DNA of 64,000 nt from CBDFKK01 sp965248815 (GTDB lineage: Bacteria > Pseudomonadota > Alphaproteobacteria > SMXP01): the NCBI GenBank assembly GCA_965248815.1, contig CBDFKK010000007.1:186001-250000 (forward strand). Reading direction: 5' to 3'. The stretch's first letter is position 1. Each line of letters begins with the position of its first letter. This document shows positions 54,158 through 63,813 of the stretch, piece by piece. The translations under genes and the position numbers were made by a program. The notes under the pieces are model-generated. The model worked only from the letters and a program-made list of their open reading frames with translations, did not search any database and was not told the DNA's origin.

Positions 54158-54424
54158 TTATGCGTCACTTAGCGCAGAGTCGTCAGGCTCCACAATTTCA
54201 CCATCATCAAGGTTTTGCTCTATCGAAGGTTGAAGTGCTGGCTCGGAGGCCTCCATAAAGTATAGCGCTCCTCCCAACACGATCATGATAACGACGGATA
54301 CTTGCGCGAAAAGCCAAGACGACCGATCGATAACCGACAACACACCCCGATAGGCCAAGCGCACAACCAACCAGCGCACGAGGCGAAAAATGAGAACCGG
54401 CAAACCAGCAACAAGCCATGGCAT
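54158..54424 (-). CDS. Small membrane protein, hypothetical
   Basis: Starting at ATG 54424, which follows a good ribosome site (AAAGGGGGA on the minus strand), it gives 88 residues: an N-terminal basic/hydrophobic segment (LVAGLPVLIFRLVRWLVVRL), a second helix (VSVVIMIVLGGALYFM) and an acidic C-terminal tail. The longer frame upstream to 54598 is Cys- and Ser-rich and not convincing. No family recognised. Confidence 0.5.
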   Translation of the reverse strand: MPWLVAGLPVLIFRLVRWLVVRLAYRGVLSVIDRSSWLFAQVSVVIMIVLGGALYFMEASEPALQPSIEQNLDDGEIVEPDDSALSDA

Positions 54425-54621
54425 GGCATTTCCCCCTTTGGCGTCACTTACCGTCGCCCATGATATTCCGACCGGATCAAATGGCCAATTGCAATTATTG
54501 GCAATTGTTTGAGCCCGGCGCTGGACGCTGGACGCCTGGCATGGGTATATGCGATTGGCGCTCTGAGGTTCACTTATGCTAGAAGCAGCCACGAACAATA
54601 TGAATACATTGGATGTGCAAA

Positions 54622-55644
54622 ATGATTGATCGACGTGCGTTTATCTATGGAACCTCCTCACTGGCGATGGCATCTGGCATGACATTTCCTAGTCTGGCGG
54701 CAAACTACGGCCACATCGGCAAAGAGCCCCCTGTTAGCATATTTACCGGCGAGTCCACTTCGGAAGACGTCACTGCCGGAATGGATTTGACCGGCAAGAC
54801 CGCCGTCATCACAGGTGCAAATTCGGGCCTTGGATTTGAAACCATGCGTGTGCTTGCCATGCGCGGCGCGCACGTCATTGGAACGGGGCGGACAAGTGAA
54901 AAAGCTGAGACAGCGGCAGCCAGCGTCGAAGGCAATGTCACCCCAGTTGTAGTGGAACTCACAGATCTAGATTCAATTGCAGCGTGCACGGATGAGATAA
55001 AGGCCCTGGGCAAACCCATCGACATGGTCATTTGCAACGCGGGCATCATGGCATTGCCAGAACGGGAACTCGTGCGGGGAGTCGAAAAACAATTTGCGGT
55101 CAACCACATTGGGCATTTCGTTTTTGCGAACCGTTTGGTCGATACAGTCAAAGCCGCACCACAGGGCCGCTTCGTCATCGTCTCAAGCGAAGGCTACAAG
55201 TCAGCACCGGAAGACGGCATTCAGTTCGACAATTTGACATGGGACGTCGGCTACGAGCCATGGACCGCCTACGGCCATTCAAAACTGGCCAACCAGCTGT
55301 TTGCCCAAGAGCTGGGCCGGCGGCTACAGGGCTCGACGGCGACCGCTAATTCCATTCACCCCGGCGTCATCGCAACCAACCTGGCACGCCACATGATGTC
55401 TGACATTGCCGTGTGGTTCGCCTCGGTCTTTGGGGGCTGGTTTATCGATGATTTCAAGTCCACACCGGAAGGCGCGGCCACGCAGTGTTATGTAGCAACG
55501 GCGCCAGGCCTCAAGGGCGTTAGTGGCGTCTACTTCGCCGATTGCAATCCCCGTGAGCCCGAAACGCCTCACATGCTGAACCAAGACATGGCAGCGCGGC
55601 TCTGGGATGTCTCGGTGGAACTGTCGGATGGGCTGGTAAGCTAA
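54622..55644 (+). CDS. Short-chain dehydrogenase/reductase with Tat-like signal
   Basis: A 340-residue SDR. The cofactor motif GANSGLGFE, NAGIMALPE, the catalytic Ser in IVSSEG and Tyr-x3-Lys in YGHSK are all present. Unusually, a signal with twin Arg (DRRAFIYGTSSLAMASGMTF, then SLAA) comes first, which would place an NAD(P)-dependent enzyme in the periplasm. It resembles the retinol-dehydrogenase/oxidoreductase group of SDRs (LTDLDSIAACTDEI). ATG 54613 is an alternative start. It is transcribed alone. Confidence 0.82.
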   Translation: MIDRRAFIYGTSSLAMASGMTFPSLAANYGHIGKEPPVSIFTGESTSEDVTAGMDLTGKTAVITGANSGLGFETMRVLAMRGAHVIGTGRTSEKAETAAASVEGNVTPVVVELTDLDSIAACTDEIKALGKPIDMVICNAGIMALPERELVRGVEKQFAVNHIGHFVFANRLVDTVKAAPQGRFVIVSSEGYKSAPEDGIQFDNLTWDVGYEPWTAYGHSKLANQLFAQELGRRLQGSTATANSIHPGVIATNLARHMMSDIAVWFASVFGGWFIDDFKSTPEGAATQCYVATAPGLKGVSGVYFADCNPREPETPHMLNQDMAARLWDVSVELSDGLVS

Positions 55645-55662
55645 GGGCAGACGCTTAAGCCC

Positions 55663-57273
55663 TCAGTCCACCAACGACAAATGCCTCGTGGGGTTGAAGC
55701 CCAAGGGATTATCGATCCAACCTTTGACGCGCGGGCTCACGAGGCGCCGCTCGGTCAAATGATAAAGCGGCGCGGCCGGATGATCGGCAAGCATCACGCG
55801 TTCGGCTTGTTCTAAAAGCGCCCGCCGGCGATCAGGATCAAGATGTTGATCTCCCTCCAAGACAAGAGCGTCATATTCGGGATTGGAATAACGGGCCGGA
55901 TTGTTGGCCGTCCGGATGAAACGGCTTTCGAATTGATTGAGGAACCCAATCGGATCGTCGAAGGCCGCATATTGCAACGAGATCGTAACTTGGAAGTCGC
56001 CGGTCTTGCGCTGCCTAATATAATCGCGGAATTCGACGGTTAGTATTTCGGTCTCAACACCAATACTGCTCCACATGTCTTGAAGTGCAATAGCGGTTTT
56101 TTGCTGTTCGCCCTGGCTGAAGACGGACAGCGCGATCTTGGCCGGCTGCCCGGCGGTGTCGAAGCCCGCCTTAGCGAGAAGGCGGCGCGCTTCTGCCAAG
56201 CGCTCGTCGAGCGGTAACTTCAATGAAGCATCGGCCTGACCGTCATAGTTCGAGATTTGAGGCGGGACAATCCCGTACGCCTCTTGCATCTCCGTATTGA
56301 GCACACGGTCGACAAGAGTTTCCCGATCAACGGCGAGGGAAAGCGCCTTTCTTACGCGCACATCGTCAAACGGCTTTACAGTGTTATTAAACGCCAGAAA
56401 GACACTTGCGAGCCGGGGTGTCAGATGAAGAGAGTCGGGCATATTTTGCCGCACCCACGCGATCTGATTGGGCGGAAAGCTCAAGGCTACTTGAATTTCG
56501 CCTGCGCGAAACCGCTTAAAGCTTGTTGAATGATCGGAGGTGGGATAATAGCGGACTGCATCGATCCTTACGTCATCCGCGCCGTGGTAAAAGGGATTCT
56601 TCTCGACTTCGATAAAATCATTGGGCAAGCGACGCGCTAGCCGGTACGCCCCGTTCGACACCATCGTTTGCGGCCTGGTCCATTGAGCCCCGTATTCCTC
56701 TATGGCGTCACGCGGCATCGGGGCGCCCCCACTGGTACTGAGCATTTTCGGAAAGTACGGCGTCGGTACGGCCAATGTGAACTGAACCGTATTTTCATCA
56801 ATGGCTTGAACGCCAAGCTCGTCAACTGAAACATTGCCTTCATAAAACGCACGAGCGTTCTTTATGAAGAAGTACATCGGCGCATAGATTGAGCCCGTCT
56901 CAGGCGTAAACAATCTTCGGAAGGTGTAAACAAAATGCTCCGCATTTATGGGCGTGCCGTCGGACCATTTAAGATTTTCACGCAATTCAAATGTATAAGT
57001 GCGGCCATCTTCACTCATTGTTTTGGATTGCGCGGCCCCCATAATAAGGCTGCCGTCGGCATCAAAGGTCATGAGCCCTTCGAAGAGATCGAGTCCTAGG
57101 ACAACGGTCGTCGCCCCGAACGTCTTCTGAGGATCAAGCGTATCTGGTTCACCGGCGGTGCTTCGGTGCAACGTAGATTCTGCCTTTGCCATTGGTGTCG
57201 CAGCAAGTGTGAGACCAATGGCGACGGTCAGTCCAATTGCCAAGAGTGTCTTCGACTTCGTGACGGCGGTCAT
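55663..57273 (-). CDS. Oligopeptide/dipeptide ABC transporter substrate-binding protein (OppA-like)
   Basis: A 536-residue periplasmic binding protein of the SBP_bac_5 family. Signal peptide (LLAIGLTVAIGLTLAATPMA), then ESTLHRSTAGEPDTLDPQ, SDGTPINAEHFVYTFRRLF and VRKALSLAVDRETLVDRVLN. Its ATG overlaps the stop of the Rieske gene upstream (ATGA), so the two are co-translated, which suggests that the binding protein takes up the Rieske enzyme's substrate or a peptide-like precursor. No permease or ATPase gene is near; they must be elsewhere. Confidence 0.9.
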   Translation of the reverse strand: MTAVTKSKTLLAIGLTVAIGLTLAATPMAKAESTLHRSTAGEPDTLDPQKTFGATTVVLGLDLFEGLMTFDADGSLIMGAAQSKTMSEDGRTYTFELRENLKWSDGTPINAEHFVYTFRRLFTPETGSIYAPMYFFIKNARAFYEGNVSVDELGVQAIDENTVQFTLAVPTPYFPKMLSTSGGAPMPRDAIEEYGAQWTRPQTMVSNGAYRLARRLPNDFIEVEKNPFYHGADDVRIDAVRYYPTSDHSTSFKRFRAGEIQVALSFPPNQIAWVRQNMPDSLHLTPRLASVFLAFNNTVKPFDDVRVRKALSLAVDRETLVDRVLNTEMQEAYGIVPPQISNYDGQADASLKLPLDERLAEARRLLAKAGFDTAGQPAKIALSVFSQGEQQKTAIALQDMWSSIGVETEILTVEFRDYIRQRKTGDFQVTISLQYAAFDDPIGFLNQFESRFIRTANNPARYSNPEYDALVLEGDQHLDPDRRRALLEQAERVMLADHPAAPLYHLTERRLVSPRVKGWIDNPLGFNPTRHLSLVD

Positions 57274-58406
57274 TCGGCCGCCGCCTTCCTTTCTTCCACC
57301 GCAGGTACAAGCGGAATAGGATCGAGGACCCAGTTACCGGAGGAGCGCCGCGCTGGCGACGGAATGGCAAAGGCAACATCGCCGCGTTTGGCGTTCAGTT
57401 CCTTTATGTCGATGCGCCAGCCTTTGTGTTCCCAGTTGTTCATAATCTCACGAAAACGCAGGATGGCGCGATCAGCCGGCGTCATGACTTCCTTTGTATT
57501 GGTGGGAGGCGTGCGTGCCGGCTCCATTTCGCCAAGCACTTCGCGGTCCTGTTCACCGATCGCCATATTGCGCACATGAATACGTTCATCGTTTTCCGGA
57601 TCAAGCAAGCAGTTACGCATGTTGATAAAGAAGCCGCGCGTGCGGTTTCCGTCAATTGGGGCACTGAAGCCATATTGGTGAAACCATTTGGTATCGGTCA
57701 TGTGGATTTGCGTTGTGAGGCAATTGGGCCCGTGGAGAAAAGTGGACGCAATCGTGGTACCTGACGACTTGCGAATCTTCTGCATTGTGCCGTCCTTGTA
57801 ACCGGACGAATCCATTTCGAGGACAAAGCCGCAGCCATAGTCGCGATCTTCCACCTCATAGTCTTTGACGCGATAGTCGCCCTTCTCGCCGGAATAGCCG
57901 TGAGTTGGATGTACAAATTCGTTATGTGCAGGATCGAGCGCATTCTCCATGCTGCGCTCGTAGTAAATCTCATTTTCCCTGACAACGAGTTGATTGTTGC
58001 GCCAACCCTCCTGGCCGTATTCGGGGACTGGATGCAGCGGAGGACGCTCCGCCTCTGGCAAATCGCCCATGAACGCAAACACGATGCCGTACTTTTCTTG
58101 GACCGGATATGAATCCACTTTGGCGCGGGCTGGTGGCTTAGCGTCATAGCCGAGCGACGGCACCGTTGTGCACATCCCGTCGCCGCCGTAGCGCCAGCCA
58201 TGATAGGGGCACACAACTGAGCCGTCCTTGACCCAACCCTTGCCCAATGAGCCGCCGCGGTGGACACACGTATCACTCAAAACATGGGCGGCTCCCGCAC
58301 TATCGCGAAACGTCACCAACTTGACGCCTAAGAGTTCGACGCGGTTGGGTTCGTCTGATTTGACGTCATCACTTGCTGCGATGGGATACCAAAAGTTGAT
58401 GTACAT
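57270..58406 (-). CDS. Rieske [2Fe-2S] aromatic-ring hydroxylating oxygenase 2
   Basis: A 378-residue Rieske oxygenase. Cluster ligands: Cys-x-His in DTCVHRGGSL and Cys-x2-His in VVCPYHGWRY. The iron site is in MENALDPAHNEFVHPTHG, with Asp, His and His four apart, and EQDREVL later on. The start ATG 58406 has AAGGAGGCAG upstream; the frame before it lacks family likeness. It is translationally coupled to the OppA-like gene. No reductase partner. Distant from the Rieske enzyme at 16.9-18.0 kb, so the two are not a recent duplication. Confidence 0.92.
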   Translation of the reverse strand: MYINFWYPIAASDDVKSDEPNRVELLGVKLVTFRDSAGAAHVLSDTCVHRGGSLGKGWVKDGSVVCPYHGWRYGGDGMCTTVPSLGYDAKPPARAKVDSYPVQEKYGIVFAFMGDLPEAERPPLHPVPEYGQEGWRNNQLVVRENEIYYERSMENALDPAHNEFVHPTHGYSGEKGDYRVKDYEVEDRDYGCGFVLEMDSSGYKDGTMQKIRKSSGTTIASTFLHGPNCLTTQIHMTDTKWFHQYGFSAPIDGNRTRGFFINMRNCLLDPENDERIHVRNMAIGEQDREVLGEMEPARTPPTNTKEVMTPADRAILRFREIMNNWEHKGWRIDIKELNAKRGDVAFAIPSPARRSSGNWVLDPIPLVPAVEERKAAAE

Positions 58407-58603
58407 GAGACTGCCTCCTTGCCAGGGCGCGGACACGCAGGTTCGCTCGATGAGAAGTATAGCCGCTTGACAGTGCCGGTGCACGCCACAGCAGACCCGC
58501 AGAAGGAGACGTCTTCGTCAAGCGGTCAGCTTAAATCCACTTGCTGAACAGCAATAACCCGATTTCCTAGGGAACCACCCGCTTACAGGGCTACGTTGCC
58601 GGT

Positions 58604-60073
58604 CTATAGGACGCGCGGGACAAAGCCCAGCGGTTGCACCCAAGTCGTCAAAATGTAGTACACAATTCCCGCAAGAATTGCGGCACTGGGTACGGTGATA
58701 AGCCAAGCGGCAATTATGGAAAATAGCTGTTGGCGCCGGACAAGAAGGCGTTTCTTTTCCCGCGGTTGCGGGGGACCGTCAGGCGTCACTTGTACCGGCT
58801 TGTTGGCCAGCATTTCCCGAAACAGGCCGATACCGAAAATTGCGCCGACGGCCGTGTGAGTCGAGCTGACGGGGAGTCCCATTACTGAGGCAATAATCAC
58901 AGTGATGGCCGCGGCCAAAGCGACGCAAAAGGCCCTCACCTGATCCATCCGAGTGAGCTTTTCGCCCACCACGCGAATGAGCCGAGGCCCGTAGAAGAAC
59001 AATCCATAGGCAATACCAAAGCCGCCGATGCCGACCACCCACGACGGAACTGCCACTTTACTCGCAACGGCATCACCACCACTCACGCTTACGATTGCGG
59101 CAAGGGGACCGATGGCATTTGCTACATCGTTGGCACCGTGAGCAAAGGCAAGCAATGCAGTACCGCAGATCAAAGGGACATCGAACAATTTGCTGACCTG
59201 TTTGCGGCGATTGACCAAACCGACGGCAGCGCGCGCGACCAGAGGCCGAACCACGAACGGCGTGATCATCAGAAAAGTCAATGAAATTAGAGTGACCGAG
59301 AGAGAGGAAGGCGCCCAAACGCGCTTGAATCCTTTGACCAGCAAAAAAGCCGAAAACGCCGCCGCCATGACGGCCACGAAGAACGGGACAAAGCGAACGG
59401 CGGCTTCGATTTTATTCTCTTTGCGGAAAATCGTCATTTGCACAAGTTGATAGATTAGCGCCGCGATCGCCCCCCCCATAACAGGAGACACGACCCAACT
59501 TGCCGCGATCTTGCCCATTGTGAACCAATTGACGATTTCAAATCCTGCGGCGGCAATTCCGGCCCCCATGACGCCGCCAACGATGGCATGGGTCGTGGAG
59601 ACCGGCGCGCCCACAATGGTAGCAACATTGATCCATAGCGCCGCCGCAAATAGCGCCGATAACATGGCAAAAATGAAGTCCGCCTGGTCGCTAATGAGAG
59701 CCGGATCGATGATGCCCTTCGAAATCGTAGAGATGACATTGCCACCGGCAATGTATGCGCCAGCAACGTTGAAGACCGCTGCAATCAGCAAGGCGCCAAA
59801 CATGGTCAAGGTGCGCGACGCGACTGCCGGCCCCATCGTGTTTGCAACGTCGTTGGCTCCAATATTGAGGGCCATATAGCCGCCGACGACGGCGGCAGTA
59901 ACAATCAAGAGGTTGTCTGAAAATCCGCCGTAGAAAATCGACGCAAACACCCCAACGGCAATGAGAAAAACAACGCCAAATCCCAACGGAATAAAGCCGT
60001 GCCACTGGTCCTTTGCCGCATCCTGCAGCCGAACAATTTTCTTAAGGTCTTTATCGAGGGCGGCTTTTGCCAT
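58604..60073 (-). CDS. PiT-family inorganic phosphate transporter
   Basis: A 489-residue phosphate:cation symporter of the inner membrane. The two family repeats are clear: NIGANDVANTMGPAVASRTL in the first half and AHGANDVANAIGPLAAIVSV in the second, both with the GANDVAN core. VGAPVSTTHAIVGGVMGAG and GLPVSSTHTAVGAIFGIGLF form the matching second motifs. An N-terminal cytoplasmic extension of about 25 residues is charged. No PhoU-like partner (DUF47) is adjacent. Complete. Confidence 0.95.
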   Translation of the reverse strand: MAKAALDKDLKKIVRLQDAAKDQWHGFIPLGFGVVFLIAVGVFASIFYGGFSDNLLIVTAAVVGGYMALNIGANDVANTMGPAVASRTLTMFGALLIAAVFNVAGAYIAGGNVISTISKGIIDPALISDQADFIFAMLSALFAAALWINVATIVGAPVSTTHAIVGGVMGAGIAAAGFEIVNWFTMGKIAASWVVSPVMGGAIAALIYQLVQMTIFRKENKIEAAVRFVPFFVAVMAAAFSAFLLVKGFKRVWAPSSLSVTLISLTFLMITPFVVRPLVARAAVGLVNRRKQVSKLFDVPLICGTALLAFAHGANDVANAIGPLAAIVSVSGGDAVASKVAVPSWVVGIGGFGIAYGLFFYGPRLIRVVGEKLTRMDQVRAFCVALAAAITVIIASVMGLPVSSTHTAVGAIFGIGLFREMLANKPVQVTPDGPPQPREKKRLLVRRQQLFSIIAAWLITVPSAAILAGIVYYILTTWVQPLGFVPRVL

Positions 60074-60307
60074 TCGTTCTTCTTTCGCGTCGCGATCGAC
60101 TTGCCGCGCGTGACCCTTGAGACATCCCTCGTCAATTGAGATTGGCGGGGAGAATTGTGATTGGAAAGACCCGAGATTCCCTAGTGCAAACCGAGGCCCT
60201 TATACGTGGATCAGCGGGCATCAACAACGGCCAAAGAGTCGCCACTGAATTGCTTGGGTTAGATCGTCAGCGCCGCGTCTTGCAATAGCAAGTCAGGCCC
60301 GAATCAC

Positions 60308-61279
60308 TCACCGGCCTGATTCGATATAGGACGCAACACGGCGGAGCAAAATCCACATTTCTTTGGGCTGAAAGCCGCGCCGAATTTTTTCGATAAATTC
60401 GTCTTGAAAGCGTTGATTCGCGAGTAGCCGATCAGGCACGTCTTGTGCCGCGGTGCCCGCTTCCATTTCATCGCGGACGAAGCCGAATAGCATTTCCCAA
60501 AATTCGCGCTTTTCACCAATCGCGACAGACGGGCCGGTCGAGCCCATCATGATCATGTTGCCCTCGTCGTCGTAGCCGGTCGACAAATGGCCGCTGACAA
60601 TCGTCTCGATGCCCTCCTCGGCCATCATGTCTTCGACGGCTTTCAGGTAGGGAATGATGTTGGAAAGATGTGTATCGGAAACCGTCGGGTTGTATTCCAT
60701 GAACCAGCCCGTGGGCGCGCTACCGATATCGACAACGAAAAGCATGTTCGCCGGCTTAGCCACCATGACCACCATGCAATTGTCATGACTGGGCCCGTAC
60801 CAGTAGAGATCGAGTGAATGTTTGCCGAGTTCGATAGAGTAGCTGTCTGTGAATGTTATGTCCGGCGGCACCATGTCGGGATGAGGTGTTTCGGCAATGT
60901 TCTCGGCGCACTTTTCTTGCGCGACAAACTCGGCGCCTTCATCTTTGAGAATTTGACCACCCGACGCGTGATCCCAATGGGAATGGGAATAAGCAACATA
61001 TTTCACCGGCTGATCTGTGATCTTGGCGATCTCCGCGCGTAACGCTTCAGCTTCCTTTGGCCCGAGCGGATCCGTCGCAATGACGCCTTCGTCCGTTACC
61101 ATAAAGATGTTGCGGTAGGGGCCGTAGCGAAACGCATAAAGCCCATTGCCGAGATCTTCGACTTCAGTGAGTGTGAAGCCAGGAAGGGTTTGGCCTCCGT
61201 GAGCACCGGCGTGCGATTGCGTATTACCGGCGATCAGTAAGGAGGCGGCAAAAACGATTCCCACATACAATCTTTTCAT
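60308..61279 (-). CDS. Exported metallo-beta-lactamase-fold hydrolase
   Basis: A 323-residue MBL-fold protein with a signal peptide (LYVGIVFAASLLIAGNTQSH). The metal site is intact: HSHWDHASGG (HxHxDH), His in GPSHDNCMVV and Asp in VVDIGSAP. The start ATG 61279 follows GGAGACGG; TTG 61294 is an alternative that overlaps the gene before it. It lies 11 bp after the related MBL gene, which has lost these residues. The type is like quinoprotein-relay or SoxH-type MBL proteins of periplasmic metabolism. Substrate unknown. Confidence 0.87.
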   Translation of the reverse strand: MKRLYVGIVFAASLLIAGNTQSHAGAHGGQTLPGFTLTEVEDLGNGLYAFRYGPYRNIFMVTDEGVIATDPLGPKEAEALRAEIAKITDQPVKYVAYSHSHWDHASGGQILKDEGAEFVAQEKCAENIAETPHPDMVPPDITFTDSYSIELGKHSLDLYWYGPSHDNCMVVMVAKPANMLFVVDIGSAPTGWFMEYNPTVSDTHLSNIIPYLKAVEDMMAEEGIETIVSGHLSTGYDDEGNMIMMGSTGPSVAIGEKREFWEMLFGFVRDEMEAGTAAQDVPDRLLANQRFQDEFIEKIRRGFQPKEMWILLRRVASYIESGR

Positions 61280-61290
61280 TTCCGTCTCCG

Positions 61291-62223
61291 TCAACGTCCA
61301 ATGCGATAAAGAGAATAGACACGGCGCGTCATGATTTCGATGGCACGTGGGTCGTAACCGGCGAACTGATCGAATGCCGTCATATCCAGTTGTTTACCAA
61401 TCGCGGCGGCGGGCGTTCCCTTTTGGGCCTCCGCTGTCACCGCACCTAAGAGTGTTTCCCAAAACCCTCGTTGCGCGGCGATAAGCGAGACCGGCGCCGT
61501 CGCCGGAGCCACTGCACCGTCCTCTCCCTGCCAAGCCGTTCCTCCCGCCACGTGGGTCGCCCCTTCCTGTGCGGCGATCTCTTCGGCCCGCTCAAAGACC
61601 GGAATGATCCGGTAAATGTAGTAATTCGCGATTGTCGGGTCTGCCGGCAACGCCGCTTGCGGCGGAGTGACCAGATCGGGCAGCAAAATCACCTTCGCGT
61701 TGCGCGCGACGATTGCCGTATAGCAATCGCCATAAGAGCGGCCGAGTCCGTAGAGAGCGAGCGTTTGATTACCGACCGTAATTTCGTAGGTATCCTCGAA
61801 CGTAATGTCCGGCGGGACTACGTCTGGATTTGGTGTCGCGTCAAACTCTTCTGCACATACTTCGTGGGCCACTACTTCCGCACCGTCATCTTTGAAGACC
61901 TGCCCGCCTTCACTGCGATGAAACAGGGAATTGGAATAGGCAACATATTTGACGGGTTGCGCCGTCACATTGGCGATTTCTTGTTTCATCGCCTTGGCAG
62001 CCTCGACGCTCAACGGGTCGACAACAATAACGCCTGTCGCACTCACTAAGAAATAGCTGCGCCTTTGGCCATAACGAAACGCATAAAGCCCATCGCCCAA
62101 CACTTCGGTTTCTGCCGCAACGTCGGATGACTTTTCATCCTGGGCGTAGCCCGGAAGGGCAGATGAAAAGAAGAAAACTGCCCCAAAGGCAAACGTGAGG
62201 GCTGATTTAAGAATTGGCTGCAT
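61291..62223 (-). CDS. Exported MBL-fold protein without metal ligands
   Basis: A 310-residue paralogue of the next gene, with a signal peptide (LTFAFGAVFFFSSALPGYAQ). The overall lengths and blocks match (GLYAFRYGQRRSYFLVSATG; TAQPVKYVAYSNSLFHRSEG). Where the active protein has HSHWDHASGG, this one has NSLFHRSEGG, and GPSHDNC reads GRSYGDC. So four or five metal ligands are gone, and hydrolysis is unlikely. It may bind a ligand or form a complex with the active paralogue. Start ATG 62223; the upstream frame is not conserved. Confidence 0.82.
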   Translation of the reverse strand: MQPILKSALTFAFGAVFFFSSALPGYAQDEKSSDVAAETEVLGDGLYAFRYGQRRSYFLVSATGVIVVDPLSVEAAKAMKQEIANVTAQPVKYVAYSNSLFHRSEGGQVFKDDGAEVVAHEVCAEEFDATPNPDVVPPDITFEDTYEITVGNQTLALYGLGRSYGDCYTAIVARNAKVILLPDLVTPPQAALPADPTIANYYIYRIIPVFERAEEIAAQEGATHVAGGTAWQGEDGAVAPATAPVSLIAAQRGFWETLLGAVTAEAQKGTPAAAIGKQLDMTAFDQFAGYDPRAIEIMTRRVYSLYRIGR

Positions 62224-62373
62224 GACGGACCTGCGCACGGTGGAACTAAGATGCAGGCAGTCTATGCGATAGATCTCGTTTTGCATAAGGCGGCGATGGG
62301 CGCGCAGCCGTTACTTGGTTGCAGGCTCAGTTTTGCCGCAGGGCGGCTGGGTCACGCGGTCAAACACTTGCCA

Positions 62374-63219
62374 TTAGCGGGGCGCCCACCCCGGCCGGGC
62401 GAACAGCCTCATCCAGAGTTCGCGCCACGTCTGGGCATTCTTTAGGTCACGGAAAAACTGCGGCAACTCGGAGAACCACACGGTCAACGGATTGACGCTG
62501 TCGAAGTCTCGCTTTAGGCCGTAACGCGGCGTCTCTTCTTCAACTTGAATGGTGCCGAACACGCGGTCCCAAATAATGAATATGCCGCCATAATTGGTAT
62601 CTAAATATTTATCGTCACAGCCATGATGTACGCGGTGATGAGACGGTGTGTTCAAAAACCACTCCAGCGGTCCCAGCTTTCCGATCAACTCTGTATGCAA
62701 CCAGGTCTGATAAGCGAGCACGACAAGATTGCCGAAGATCACGAGCTCGGGCGGAAAGCCCATAAGAACCATCGGAAAGAACGCAAAGATCGACCACACG
62801 CCTTCAAAGGGCCCGAAGCGCACGCCCGTGGTGATGTTCATATAGCGCGATGAGTGATGGACGGCGTGATGAATCCACAACATGCGGATCTCGTGGGCCA
62901 AACGATGTTCCCAATAGTAGAAGCAGTCGGCGGCCAAAACGCCGAGCACAATGGTCGTTGCCGTGAGCGGCATCGCCCAGGTGATGAAACTTTCGCTCAC
63001 TACAACGTAGACGCCGTAGGCGCCGGTAAGAAGGAGAACCTCAACCAAGATAAACGGAACTTGAGTCGAAATATTGGCGAACATGTCGGCAAACGTGCGC
63101 AAGCGCACGCGCCCTCTAAAGAGTCCGGCGACAATCTCGATTCCTAAAATGGCGACGCCGATCAAGAAGAACGCTTCGTCGATCTCAGTTCCCAGTTGCT
63201 CCAATATGTCAAACGTCAT
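62374..63219 (-). CDS. Sterol desaturase/fatty acid hydroxylase family protein
   Basis: A 281-residue membrane di-iron enzyme. The His clusters are HRLAHEIR, WIHHAVHHSSRYMN and PSHHRVHHGCDDKYLDTNYG, as in the fatty acid hydroxylase superfamily. Four or five membrane helices surround them. A perfect AGGAGG precedes ATG 63219, which overlaps the end of the TetR gene by 11 bp, so the regulator probably controls it within the same operon. Likely acts on a membrane lipid or sterol-like compound, or a hydrocarbon; which one is unknown. Confidence 0.92.
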   Translation of the reverse strand: MTFDILEQLGTEIDEAFFLIGVAILGIEIVAGLFRGRVRLRTFADMFANISTQVPFILVEVLLLTGAYGVYVVVSESFITWAMPLTATTIVLGVLAADCFYYWEHRLAHEIRMLWIHHAVHHSSRYMNITTGVRFGPFEGVWSIFAFFPMVLMGFPPELVIFGNLVVLAYQTWLHTELIGKLGPLEWFLNTPSHHRVHHGCDDKYLDTNYGGIFIIWDRVFGTIQVEEETPRYGLKRDFDSVNPLTVWFSELPQFFRDLKNAQTWRELWMRLFARPGWAPR

Positions 63220-63769
63220 GGGATCCTCCTAAACCTGAAGTGAGCGTGCGCCAGGCAAGCTCTGCCGCCTGTGCCGGCGTCGCGTCTCCCGCGCGCACAA
63301 GTTCCCAGCCCGCATAAACCAAATAGTCGTAGGCGTGAGCGATCCATTCGGTCGGTACCTCTTTGCCGAACAGGCCTTCCCCTTTAGCGCCTGCAATGGC
63401 CTCAACAAGAGATTTTTCCTGTTCTTTGTAATGCGCAACAACGTCCGGATCGTGGTCTACGGCTTCGCGGGCCAAAAACGAATGACGATCCGCAAGCGGA
63501 ATAATTACTTTGATTGAAATCCGAAGAGCTTCCCCATAGCTTGGCGCGTCGGTGACGGCTTGATCCACGGCCTCGTCGAGTTCGCGAAGCGCCGTCAGCG
63601 CCAGGGCAATCATCAAATCGTCACGGCCTTTGAAATGCCGGTGGAGCGTCGCCCGCCCGACACCGGCACGTTCGGCCACGTCAGACAGTGATGCGGCAGG
63701 ATCCCGGCTGAACACCTGGAAGGCCGCCTCGATCAGGGCATCACGTGTCTGGGGGCGTATCTGTGTCAT
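63209..63769 (-). CDS. TetR/AcrR family transcriptional regulator
   Basis: A 186-residue repressor. The N-terminal helix-turn-helix (SLSDVAERAGVGRATLHRHF then KGRDDLMIALAL) is typical; the rest is an all-helical ligand domain. I chose ATG 63769, as the frame upstream runs into the operator. The start is right beside two palindromes, so it probably represses itself and the coupled desaturase gene. The divergent exported-protein gene at 63.9 kb could also be a target. The inducer is unknown. Confidence 0.9.
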   Translation of the reverse strand: MTQIRPQTRDALIEAAFQVFSRDPAASLSDVAERAGVGRATLHRHFKGRDDLMIALALTALRELDEAVDQAVTDAPSYGEALRISIKVIIPLADRHSFLAREAVDHDPDVVAHYKEQEKSLVEAIAGAKGEGLFGKEVPTEWIAHAYDYLVYAGWELVRAGDATPAQAAELAWRTLTSGLGGSHDV

Positions 63770-63771
63770 GA

Positions 63772-63813
63772 GACATATATGTATCATTCGGGACATGTCT
63801 GTCAAGACATGTC
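63772..63813. promoter_or_regulatory. Probable TetR operator and promoter region
   Basis: Two palindromes lie directly before the TetR start codon. ACATATATGT is at 63773-63782. A pair of GACATGTC boxes stands at 63792-63799 and 63806-63813, each itself a palindrome and together a longer inverted repeat with a 6-bp spacer. The centre-to-centre distance of 14 bp is plausible for a dimer pair. Such sites are typical of TetR self-repression. Confidence 0.7.
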
